The position numbers and the translations under genes were made by a program. Positions 34,428 to 41,572 of a stretch of DNA of 41,572 nt are shown here, one piece after another; positions within the stretch are counted from its first letter, which is position 1, and each line of letters begins with the position of its first letter. The stretch spans positions 1 to 41,572 of the forward strand of contig WSXX01000042.1 in the NCBI GenBank assembly GCA_009773515.1, read 5' to 3'. The stretch comes from Bacteroidota bacterium (GTDB lineage Bacteria > Bacteroidota > Bacteroidia > Bacteroidales > Lentimicrobiaceae). Below the pieces are notes generated by a model. The model searched no databases. It was not told where the DNA came from and saw only the letters and a program-made list of their open reading frames with translations.

Positions 34428-36725
34428 ATGAAAAAGTTTCTGATTTACACATTCATCTTGTTTCTCCCAATGTTTCTGATTGCTCAGGCACCCCCTGCCG
34501 GACAGAGCTTCTCAGGTATTGTGCTCGATAAAATCACAAAAAAACCGGTACCTTATATCACGGTGCAACTGAAAGGTTCAACCATAGGCACTGTAACTTC
34601 TGCAAATGGTCGTTTTGTCTTGAATGGTATTCCCGATGGCAAAAACATGATCAGGGTTCAGGGTGTAGGTTTTTCTCCTGAGGATGTTGAAGTTCAGATC
34701 ACTCCAGGTATTGATAATCAGATAGTTGTTGAAGTTGAGGAAGATATCATTCAGCTTAATGAATTGGTGGTTAGCGCCAACCGCAACGAATCTAACCGCC
34801 GCGAAACTTCATCAATTGTTAATGTGATCGGTCAGAAGATGCTTGAGAATTCAAATGCCGTCTGCCTTTCGCAAAGCCTCGGTTTTCAGCCTGGTCTCAG
34901 GGTTGAAAGCAATTGCCAGAACTGTGGTTTTCAGCAGGTGCGCATCAATGGGCTGGAAGGACAATACTCTCAGATTCTGATTGATAGCCGACCTATCTTC
35001 AGTGCCCTGGGAAGTGTTTATGGTATTGAACAGATCCCGGTTTCAATGATTGAACGCGTTGAAGTTCTTCGGGGCGGAGGATCGGCTTTGTTTGGCTCCA
35101 ATGCAATTGCCGGCACCATCAACATCATTACCCGCGAACCTGTGGTGAATACTTTTACGCTCAGCCATAATTTTACCTCTATCGGTGGAAGCACTCCCGA
35201 TAACACCACCAGCCTGAATGCATCTCTGGTGAGTGACGATCATAAATCAGGCGTATTTCTGCATTCATCTTATCGCAACCGCGGACATTATGATTCCAAC
35301 GGTGACGGATATTCTGAAATTGGCCTGGTGCGTGGCAATAGTTTGGGGTTCAGGGCATATCAGCGCCTCACTGACCAAAGTAAAATTACCCTGGAATATC
35401 ATAACCTGCGAGAATTCAGGCGTGGAGGCAATAAATTCGAGCTTCAGCCTCATAAATCTGATATTGCAGAGCAAACCGAACATCAGTTCAATGGCGGAAG
35501 CATTGCTTATATTCTTTTTGCCAAAGACCGCAGCCGCAAATTCGAAATTTTCGGAGCCATGCAAAAAATTGACCGCGAAAGTTATTACGGCGCCGGTGAA
35601 GACCCGAATGCTTACGGGAGTACCGATGACCTCTCTGCAAATACCGGGCTTCAGCTTACTCAGGACTTCAAAAAAGTTATTTTTCTGCCTGCGCAGTTTA
35701 CAGCCGGATTGGAGTTTAACCACAACAAACTTCACGATATGATGCCGGGTTACGGTCGTGACCTTATGCAGGAAACCAATGTTGGCGGTTTGTTTGCACA
35801 GAATGAATGGAAAAACGAAAAAATTAGTTTGTTGCTTGGTGCCAGACTCGATAAACATAACCTTATCGAAAACCCGGTTTTCAGTCCGAGGGCAAATTTC
35901 AGATATGCTTTTAACGATAATCTTTTTGGTCGTCTTTCTTACAGCACCGGATTCAGGGCTCCTCAGGCTTTTGATGAAGACCTTCATATTCTGGCTGTTG
36001 GCGGAGAAGTAATGCTGATTGAATTGGCCGAAGACCTGCGAACAGAACGTTCACAGAGTTACAGCAGTTCGTTCGACTATTATTTTTCAATTGGTGATGC
36101 CAAAGTCAATGCGCTTGCCGAAGCATTTTACACCAACCTCGACGATGTATTCTTTGTTGCTGAAATTGGCACTGATGTCAATGGAAACAAGATGCTTGAG
36201 CGCCGCAACGGTTCAGGTGCGGTGGTTCAGGGACTAAATCTGGAGATGCGCACTGCATTTTCAGCTCGTACCCAAATGCAAATAGGTTTTACTTTCCAGA
36301 AAAGCAAATATGCTGAACCTCAGGCGTGGAGTGATGACCCTGAGGCCGGGTCAGTTGAGAGCCTGCTGCGCTCGCCGGACAACTACGGATACTTTACTTT
36401 TACTGCCAGCCCTGTAAAAAGGGTAGGGGTTTCGCTCACCGGAAGTTACACAGGAAGCATGATTGTTCCGCATTATGCAGGTTATATCGAAAATGATCTT
36501 TTAAAAGAAACCGACCCTTTCTTTGATCTTGCATTAAAAGTCAGCTACACAGCTAAACTTGCCGGCGAAACCCGTATTCAGTGCTATGTAGGTGCTTTGA
36601 ATATCTTTAACTCTTACCAGAACGATTTCGATAAAGGAGAGTTCAGAGATGCAGGTTATATTTACGGGCCATCTTACCCGCGAAGTTTTTCAGTTGGAGT
36701 GAAAGTTGGAAATATGCTGCAGTAA
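34428..36725 (+). CDS. TonB-dependent outer-membrane receptor with carboxypeptidase-D-like N-terminal domain
   Basis: A 765-residue receptor. A signal peptide is at 1-20 (FLIAQ|A). A CarboxypepD-reg-like domain follows (about 26-110, SGIVLDKITKKPVPYITVQL). The plug domain (about 115-235) has ESNCQNCGFQQVRINGLEGQ with two cysteines that may form a disulfide. IERVEVLRGGGSALFGSNAIAGTINIIT is the classical TonB receptor signature. A beta-barrel fills the remainder. Such receptors import scarce nutrients with energy from TonB. The CQNC plug and the His-rich protein upstream point to a metal or metal complex, but substrate cannot be fixed. There is no SusD partner, which argues against glycan import. 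Confidence 0.92.
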   Translation: MKKFLIYTFILFLPMFLIAQAPPAGQSFSGIVLDKITKKPVPYITVQLKGSTIGTVTSANGRFVLNGIPDGKNMIRVQGVGFSPEDVEVQITPGIDNQIVVEVEEDIIQLNELVVSANRNESNRRETSSIVNVIGQKMLENSNAVCLSQSLGFQPGLRVESNCQNCGFQQVRINGLEGQYSQILIDSRPIFSALGSVYGIEQIPVSMIERVEVLRGGGSALFGSNAIAGTINIITREPVVNTFTLSHNFTSIGGSTPDNTTSLNASLVSDDHKSGVFLHSSYRNRGHYDSNGDGYSEIGLVRGNSLGFRAYQRLTDQSKITLEYHNLREFRRGGNKFELQPHKSDIAEQTEHQFNGGSIAYILFAKDRSRKFEIFGAMQKIDRESYYGAGEDPNAYGSTDDLSANTGLQLTQDFKKVIFLPAQFTAGLEFNHNKLHDMMPGYGRDLMQETNVGGLFAQNEWKNEKISLLLGARLDKHNLIENPVFSPRANFRYAFNDNLFGRLSYSTGFRAPQAFDEDLHILAVGGEVMLIELAEDLRTERSQSYSSSFDYYFSIGDAKVNALAEAFYTNLDDVFFVAEIGTDVNGNKMLERRNGSGAVVQGLNLEMRTAFSARTQMQIGFTFQKSKYAEPQAWSDDPEAGSVESLLRSPDNYGYFTFTASPVKRVGVSLTGSYTGSMIVPHYAGYIENDLLKETDPFFDLALKVSYTAKLAGETRIQCYVGALNIFNSYQNDFDKGEFRDAGYIYGPSYPRSFSVGVKVGNMLQ

Positions 36726-36766
36726 ATAGCTTATTTTCAATTAGATTTGTGTGTTTTTCTTCCGTA

Positions 36767-36805
36767 AACCGTCTTTCTGCCCATGGGAAGGCGGTTGCTT
36801 TTTTT
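36767..36805 (+). terminator. Terminator after the TonB-dependent receptor
   Basis: Stem AACCGTCTT / AAGGCGGTT (one G-T pair), loop TCTGCCCATGGG, then GC and a seven-T run. Confidence 0.75.
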
Positions 36806-36820
36806 GGGATATTCGGGAAT

Positions 36821-36850
36821 AAAAAAAGAGAGCCATAAATGACTCTCTTG
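36821..36850 (-). terminator. Terminator after tRNA-Pro (minus strand)
   Basis: On the minus strand AGAGAGTC-ATTTAT-GGCTCTCT followed by a T-run, 4 bp after the tRNA. Confidence 0.75.
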
Positions 36851-36853
36851 TTG

Positions 36854-36926
36854 TCGGGGTGGCCGGACTCGAACCGACGACCTCCTGGTCCCAAACCAGG
36901 CATACTACCAACTGTACTACACCCCG
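36854..36926 (-). tRNA. tRNA-Pro (anticodon TGG)
   Basis: A 73-nt cloverleaf. The acceptor CGGGGTG pairs with CACCCCG, discriminator A. The anticodon stem is CCTGG/CCAGG and the loop TTTGGGA gives TGG. The T-loop is TTCGAGT. CCA is not encoded. Confidence 0.95.
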
Positions 36927-36967
36927 AACTAATATTTTTGCACTAAAAGCTGCATTCTGAACTCTTG

Positions 36968-37054
36968 CGGTGAAGGGGGGATTCGAACCCCCGGTACCGT
37001 TTCCAGTACGACAGTTTAGCAAACTGTTGGTTTCAGCCACTCACCCACCTCACC
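36968..37054 (-). tRNA. tRNA-Ser (anticodon GCT)
   Basis: An 87-nt class II tRNA with a long variable arm (CGTACTGG...CGGTACC). The acceptor GGTGAGG pairs with CTTCACC, discriminator G. The anticodon stem is ACAGT/ACTGT and the loop TTGCTAA gives GCT. It forms a two-tRNA transcript with tRNA-Pro, 41 bp downstream. Confidence 0.95.
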
Positions 37055-37164
37055 AAATGGGAGTGCAAAAGTACAAATTGAATTTTAATAACCAAGCTTT
37101 ATTTTTAATAAATTGAAAATAATTTTGAAGTTGCCTGATTTCACATTACCCGAACAATTTTCCG

Positions 37165-37172
37165 TATTTTTG
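37165..37172 (+). promoter_or_regulatory. Candidate -7 element (TATTTTTG)
   Basis: It matches TAnnTTTG, 53 bp before the lipoprotein gene at 37226. It is divergent from the tRNA-Ser/Pro transcript. Confidence 0.4.
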
Positions 37173-37225
37173 GTATAATAATTGGTTTGCGCTGATCCAT
37201 TACAATAATCCCTTAATTATCAAAT

Positions 37226-38269
37226 ATGAAATCAATTTTCCGCGCATCGGTTTATCTTCTGATACTCCCGTTTGTATTTACATCCTGCTCAACTGCATCA
37301 CTTCAGATGCAGATTCTTAAACCTGCCACTATAAATGTTCCTGCTGAAATAAAGCAGGTGGGCATTATCAATCGTTCATTGCCCGAAAAAGGTCAGGGAG
37401 CGATGAATGTGCTGGAAGGGTTGGTTACAGGCGAATCGATTGGTGCTGACCGCGAAGGATCGCAGGAGTGTATGCGTGGATTAGCTGCCGGGCTGAATGC
37501 CAATCCAAGATTTACGGCTGTGCTGATCGAAGGCGTTGAGTTTCGTGGCACCGGAACACGCCAATGGCCCGAATTTCTTGATTGGAAGCAGGTGGAAGAG
37601 TTATGCGAACGTTTCAGGGTTGATGCGATTGTAGCCCTGGAAACTTTCGATTCTGACGTTGAACTGCGTAAAAGCTCGGCTGACGTTGAACGAACCATTG
37701 ACAAAAAAAAGGTAATTGTCAAGGAGTATTATGCCGACCTCAGAATGATTGTTCGTTCGGGCTGGACAATTTACAAGCCGCAAGGAAGGCAGATAATTGA
37801 CAGAAATTCTTTTAACGACGAAATGAGGTGGAGCGAGAGTGGAGATACTCCCGATGAGGTTTTGGGTAAATTGCCCTCCAAACGGCGCTCAATCAACGAA
37901 TCAGGCTACTATTCAGGCAGGCAGTATGGTGTGAGAATATCACCAACCTGGGTTAACGAAAACCGGTCATACTTCCGCAAAGCCAATGATGATTTTAAAA
38001 TTGCCTCAAAATATGTAAAACAGGACAGATGGAACGATGCCATTGCCATTTGGAAAAAATATACCCTCAATCCTGACCCGAAAGTGGCCGGCCGCGCAGC
38101 CTATAACATGGCTCTTGCTTCGGAAGTTGAAGGTAATCTTTCACTTGCACTTGAATGGGCAAATCGGGCATGGCAGCAGCATGGTCTGAAAAAAGCCCGC
38201 CATTACACTGATCTTCTGAATATGAGGATACGGGAGCAGGAAAGACTTGATCAGCAAATGGCTGAATAG
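37226..38269 (+). CDS. DUF6340-like lipoprotein with C-terminal TPR
   Basis: A 347-residue lipoprotein (signal ending VFTSC, Cys21). The N-terminal part resembles the DUF6340 family: LKPATINVPAEIKQVGIINRS, then LVTGESIGADREGSQECMRGL and LCERFRVDAIVALETFDSD. The family often occurs in Bacteroidota and its role is unknown. The C-terminal 90 residues form TPR-like helices (ASKYVKQDRWNDAIAIWKKY, AAYNMALASEVEGNLSLALEWANRA), suggesting protein interaction in the envelope. It is apparently transcribed alone. Confidence 0.8.
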   Translation: MKSIFRASVYLLILPFVFTSCSTASLQMQILKPATINVPAEIKQVGIINRSLPEKGQGAMNVLEGLVTGESIGADREGSQECMRGLAAGLNANPRFTAVLIEGVEFRGTGTRQWPEFLDWKQVEELCERFRVDAIVALETFDSDVELRKSSADVERTIDKKKVIVKEYYADLRMIVRSGWTIYKPQGRQIIDRNSFNDEMRWSESGDTPDEVLGKLPSKRRSINESGYYSGRQYGVRISPTWVNENRSYFRKANDDFKIASKYVKQDRWNDAIAIWKKYTLNPDPKVAGRAAYNMALASEVEGNLSLALEWANRAWQQHGLKKARHYTDLLNMRIREQERLDQQMAE

Positions 38270-38282
38270 TTGGCCAATGTCC

Positions 38283-38400
38283 TTCGTTCCGATAGCTATC
38301 GGAACCGCTCAGGATGACTTCGTATTTAATTGAATATTAATGTATTAAAAATTTTCAATGCTTGCCTAAAACGCATGTCACACTGAGCGGCGAAGTGTCC
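38283..38400. repeat. Dispersed inverted-repeat element, copy 3
   Basis: It begins with the same 24 bp as copy 1 (TTCGTTCCGATAGCTATCGGAACC), then GCTCAGGATGACTTCGTATT, also as in copy 1. A partial inverse arm GTCACACTGAGCGGCGAAGTG lies near 38378. The left CTTCGACTC arm is lost, so this copy is a deletion derivative. Confidence 0.78.
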
Positions 38401-38449
38401 TAAGATTTGATCTCTTTTTCTAAAAGGTCAGACCTGTTTTGTTTATGCG

Positions 38450-38457
38450 TATTTTTG
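38450..38457 (+). promoter_or_regulatory. Candidate -7 element (TATTTTTG)
   Basis: It matches TAnnTTTG, 55 bp before the phosphoesterase gene at 38512. No clear -33 box is visible. Confidence 0.4.
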
Positions 38458-38511
38458 CACCGCGACTAATTAAAAACCAGGGCAACTCAAAACTGACTTT
38501 CAAAAATCTGC

Positions 38512-39858
38512 ATGAATCCAGCACGTAAATCACTGTTTCTTAAATTATTACTGGTATTGTCAGGCGGATTGCTCATTGTCGCACTTTATTATCTCCTGCT
38601 GATTTCCTTGCCTAAGTACGCTGCAAGGGTTCCTTACATTGCTTTGTTGTTCGTGGTTGATCTGTTGATTTACCATCACTTAAGTCCTTTATGGAAAAAT
38701 TGCCGTAAATCGATACGGGCTTCAATAGCTGTATTCTGGTGGGTACCAATGGGAGTTCTGCTTTTCTTTCTTTTCGGGTCGGTAATTTTCCCGATGACTG
38801 AAATGGACAAATTTCTCAGGATTTATTTGCCTGGATTTGCCCTCGTTTTTTATTTATCAAAAACAATTTTACTTGTCTCACTGATTCCTTCATTTATCCT
38901 GTTGCTGATTCAAAAAATTTCAGCCGGGTTTAAACGAAGAGAAACTTTATCAGGAGGGATTAAATTTTTCAAACAAATGGGATTATTTCTGGGAAGCCTT
39001 GCACTGGCCGGATTGCTGGTTGGTAGCACGGTTTGGGTTTATAGATTCAAGACACATCGTATTGAACTAAGTATTAAAAATCTGCCGGCAGCCTTTGAGG
39101 GACTGCGCATAGTTCAGCTGTCAGATATTCATCTGGGCAGCTGGCTGTCGTCAAAGCCTTTGCAAAAGGCAGTAGATCAGGCGAATGCGCTGAATCCTGA
39201 CATTATTGTTTTTACCGGTGATCTGGTAAATTACAGCACTTCCGAAGTCAGGGGTTTTGAACAGGTGCTTGCACAACTTGAAGCGCCAATGGGCATTTAT
39301 ACCATTCTGGGCAACCATGATTACGGTGATTATATTACATGGAAAAAACCGGAAGAAAAGGAAGCCAATCTTCAGCAACTTTTAGATTTTTATGATTCTA
39401 TCGGCTGGAAGCTTCTGCGGAACGAATCTTTCAGGATTGAAAAGGACAGTGCTTCTCTGCTTATAGCCGGCGTTGAAAACTGGAGCGCAACTTCACGCTT
39501 TAAGAAGTACGGCGATCTTTACAAAACCATGGAAAATACTTCTTTTGCCGACGTAAATATCCTGCTTTCGCATGATCCAACACATTGGGAAGCAGAAGTT
39601 TCAAAAGATTTTACTGATTTTGACCTCACGCTGTCGGGCCATACACATGGTATGCAAATGGGGATTGAAGCTTTTGGCTTAAAATGGAGTCCGGCGCGTT
39701 ACCTTTATGATAACTGGGCTGGTCTGACTTCGGTAGATCTGCCGGGCGATCGCAAAAGTTATCTTTATATAAACCGTGGCCTCGGTCACATTGCCTATCC
39801 CGGAAGGGTAGGTATTCTTCCTGAAATTACGTTGATCACCCTGAGAAAGGCAGAATAA
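38512..39858 (+). CDS. Membrane-anchored metallophosphoesterase (YkuE/YaeI-like)
   Basis: A 448-residue protein. About five hydrophobic segments occupy the N-terminal 180 residues. The rest is a calcineurin-like phosphoesterase domain with metal-site motifs LSDIHLGSW (near 203), FTGDLVNY, LGNHDYGDY (near 267), LLSHDPTHWE and SGHTHGMQMG (near 377). Related enzymes are bound to or exported across the membrane and cleave phosphodiesters such as UDP-sugar lipids. The substrate is not known. It converges with the aminotransferase gene, with 26 bp between stops. That gap contains a short hairpin (TAAGCT-CTAA-AGCTTA) that may stop transcription from either side. Confidence 0.87.
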   Translation: MNPARKSLFLKLLLVLSGGLLIVALYYLLLISLPKYAARVPYIALLFVVDLLIYHHLSPLWKNCRKSIRASIAVFWWVPMGVLLFFLFGSVIFPMTEMDKFLRIYLPGFALVFYLSKTILLVSLIPSFILLLIQKISAGFKRRETLSGGIKFFKQMGLFLGSLALAGLLVGSTVWVYRFKTHRIELSIKNLPAAFEGLRIVQLSDIHLGSWLSSKPLQKAVDQANALNPDIIVFTGDLVNYSTSEVRGFEQVLAQLEAPMGIYTILGNHDYGDYITWKKPEEKEANLQQLLDFYDSIGWKLLRNESFRIEKDSASLLIAGVENWSATSRFKKYGDLYKTMENTSFADVNILLSHDPTHWEAEVSKDFTDFDLTLSGHTHGMQMGIEAFGLKWSPARYLYDNWAGLTSVDLPGDRKSYLYINRGLGHIAYPGRVGILPEITLITLRKAE

Positions 39859-39884
39859 CTCCTTTTAATCGGGCGATTTAAGCT

Positions 39885-41345
39885 CTAAAGCTTATACCAT
39901 TCATTCACCCGGTCGCTGATATGGCAATCATCGCTGATGCGCTTGAATTCATTGTTGTGTTTGTTGTAGGCGTAATCTTCTCCCCACTTTTTATGGTTCT
40001 GGTCAATTTCTGCCAACGCTTTGATGATGTATTCCAACTCTGCATTGGTCATGGTTGGATGTAATGAAAGTCTCACCCAGCCAGGTTTTTGCGAAAGATC
40101 GCCGTGGTTTATCAGATCTGTGATTGATTTTGAGTGTTCATAACTCACATCAAGCAGAAAATGACCGTAAGTACCCGCACATGCACAGCCGCCTCTTACC
40201 TGAACTCCATATCTGTCGCTGAGCAGTTTCACAGCCAGGTTGTAATGTATATCAGTATAATAAAATGAAATAACGCCCAGTCGCTTACGGTGGTTGTTGG
40301 CCAGAATTCTGATTCCTGGAATTTTATCCATTCCTGCAAAAGCAATTTCAAGCAATTCCTCTTCGCGGCGGGCAATGTTTGCTACGCCCATTTTTTCCTT
40401 TAATTCTATGCATAGCGCCGTTCTGATGGCTTGCATAAAACCGGGGGTCCCACCGTCTTCGCGCGATTCAATATCGTCAACATATTTATATTCTCCCCAT
40501 GGATTGGTCCAGTCAACTGTGCCGCCTCCCGGTTGGTCAGGGGTACGGCTTTTGTACATCGAACGGTCAAAAACCAGTACACCCGATGATCCTGGCCCTC
40601 CCAGAAATTTATGTGGCGAAAAAAGTACAGCATCCAGTTTTTCCATAGGATCTTCCGGATGCATATTAATGTCAGCATAAGGTGCTGAAGCTGCAAAATC
40701 TACGAAACAAAAACCGCCTGATTCGTGCATCACCCGGGCAAGTTGGTGGTATGGTGTTCCAACGCCGGTTACATTGGAGCAAGCTGTAAAAGCACCGATT
40801 TTCAGTGGCCGGTCTTTATAAATTTCCAGCTGCCGGCGCAATTCTTCAACATCTACAAGCAAATCTTTATCAGGATTCAGCACCACTACATCGCTCATGG
40901 TTTCGAACCATGAAGTCTGATTGCTGTGATGCTCCATATGCGTGACAAAAATCACAGGCTTTTCTTTCTCTTTAAAGCATTTGCTGTCGTTAAGCTGTCC
41001 GCACATTTTTAACCCCATCATCCGCTGAAACTTCACAATTACGCCTGTCATGCCAAAACCTGCAGTGATGATCACATCTTCCGGTCCGGCATTTACATGT
41101 TTTTTTATGCGTTTATGCGCTTCATGATAAGCTTTTGTCATCGAAGTGCCTGTTTCGCTGGTCTCGGTGTGGGTGTTGCCGATAAAAGGGCCTATATCGT
41201 AAGTCAGACGATCTTCAATGGGTTTGTATAGCCGTCCACTGGCAATCCAGTCGGCATAGATCAGTTTCTGACGGCCATAAGGTGTATCGTACTCAAGGTC
41301 GTGGCCGATTGTGTTAATTCTGAATTGTTCGAAGTAGCTTTCCAT
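39885..41345 (-). CDS. Class V aminotransferase / cysteine-desulfurase-like PLP enzyme
   Basis: 486 residues from ATG 41345. An in-frame start 33 bp upstream is possible but adds an unconserved stretch. Motifs are those of fold-type I class V enzymes: FVTHMEHHSNQTSW, the PLP-binding Asp in FVDFAASAPYAD (about 216), and the Schiff-base Lys in LFSPHKFLGGPGSSG (about 246). A Cys-rich active-site loop, GGCACAGTYGHF, is in the position of the SufS/CsdA loop. Whether it is a desulfurase or acts on another amino acid is not decided by sequence. It is longer than SufS, because of C-terminal and inserted segments (MTNAELEYIIKALAEIDQNH). No Suf or Isc genes lie in the window. Confidence 0.85.
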   Translation of the reverse strand: MESYFEQFRINTIGHDLEYDTPYGRQKLIYADWIASGRLYKPIEDRLTYDIGPFIGNTHTETSETGTSMTKAYHEAHKRIKKHVNAGPEDVIITAGFGMTGVIVKFQRMMGLKMCGQLNDSKCFKEKEKPVIFVTHMEHHSNQTSWFETMSDVVVLNPDKDLLVDVEELRRQLEIYKDRPLKIGAFTACSNVTGVGTPYHQLARVMHESGGFCFVDFAASAPYADINMHPEDPMEKLDAVLFSPHKFLGGPGSSGVLVFDRSMYKSRTPDQPGGGTVDWTNPWGEYKYVDDIESREDGGTPGFMQAIRTALCIELKEKMGVANIARREEELLEIAFAGMDKIPGIRILANNHRKRLGVISFYYTDIHYNLAVKLLSDRYGVQVRGGCACAGTYGHFLLDVSYEHSKSITDLINHGDLSQKPGWVRLSLHPTMTNAELEYIIKALAEIDQNHKKWGEDYAYNKHNNEFKRISDDCHISDRVNEWYKL

Positions 41346-41442
41346 TCTGCAGTCTAAAATAAAACCAGTCTGCTGCAAATGTCAGTATTTTTTCTGTACA
41401 GAAGCAAGTGATGAAAAACTAAATGTTGAATTTTAAAAAGTG

Positions 41443-41477
41443 GTAGGAGGTAGGATGTAAGATGTAGGAGGTAGGAT
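41443..41477. repeat. Heptamer tandem array (GTAGGAT type)
   Basis: Five 7-bp units: GTAGGAG, GTAGGAT, GTAAGAT, GTAGGAG, GTAGGAT. It lies upstream of the aminotransferase gene. Nothing else is recognised to the right edge. Confidence 0.88.
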
Positions 41478-41572
41478 GTTGTAAATGCCTGATTAGCGTT
41501 GACCGTTTTTACTTACTTAATATCATCATTTGAGTTGTTAATTCAAGAGTGATATTTGAACCCGAAGGATTG

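Noticed and set aside
35265-35987. 240-codon minus-strand frame inside the TonB receptor
   Set aside because: Antisense shadow of the barrel-coding region; no independent signals.
38286-38305. GTTCCGATAGCTATCGGAAC as a terminator of the DUF6340-like gene
   Set aside because: No T-run follows and the same palindrome belongs to the dispersed element also seen at 14 kb.

Overview
The window looks like chromosomal DNA from a member of the Bacteroidota, probably an anaerobic or facultatively anaerobic Bacteroidales/Marinilabiliales-type organism. The evidence is: type IX secretion (T9SS) C-terminal sorting domains of both type A and type B, a TonB-dependent receptor with an N-terminal carboxypeptidase-D-like domain, several small outer-membrane beta-barrels, repeated TAnnTTTG -7 promoter elements, and an octaheme c-type cytochrome of the tetrathionate-reductase family. 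The genus cannot be fixed from this sequence alone.

Layout. 1-4.4 kb is a polymorphic-toxin island. The C-terminal end of an RHS protein carries a metzincin-type zinc protease tip, and 3 bp later comes a small secreted protein that resembles animal TIMPs (metalloproteinase inhibitors). A second RHS-tip cassette without its own proper start follows, with a different, unrecognised tip and an overlapping lipoprotein gene. The island ends with an MNT/HEPN (MntA/HepT) toxin-antitoxin pair whose HEPN gene has an in-frame stop. 4.8-14.1 kb holds three large secreted adhesin- or propeller-type proteins with T9SS sorting domains, separated by a dense repeat cluster at 10.05-10.73 kb. 14.3-20.7 kb is mixed: a spermidine-synthase-like methyltransferase, the Tex transcription accessory protein, small beta-barrel proteins, a decapeptide-repeat protein, a lipoprotein and the tRNA methyltransferase TrmN6.

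21.0-26.9 kb is a six-gene minus-strand operon for periplasmic sulfur chemistry: octaheme cytochrome, cytochrome b, double-rhodanese lipoprotein, two YeeE/YedE-type sulfur transporter halves (one fused to a rhodanese-like domain) and a membrane-anchored rhodanese-like protein. Three of its products end in exactly Gly-Gly-Cys, encoded with different codons, and cysteines are otherwise almost absent from these proteins. This resembles the substrate-carrying swinging arm of SoxY and suggests a sulfur-carrier relay.

27.4-41.4 kb holds an envelope gene pair (glycosyltransferase and LpxH-like phosphoesterase), a tandem AAA+ protein with a duplicated N-terminal domain, tRNA-Arg, a single-domain response regulator, a His-rich membrane protein next to a TonB-dependent receptor (probable metal uptake), tRNA-Pro and tRNA-Ser, a DUF6340-like lipoprotein, a membrane metallophosphoesterase and a class V aminotransferase. 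Intergenic DNA is unusually rich in repeats, including several unrelated arrays with a strict 7-bp period.

The two candidates for a new system are the metzincin toxin/TIMP-like immunity pair (2-1531) and the GGC-tailed sulfur relay operon (21071-26889).
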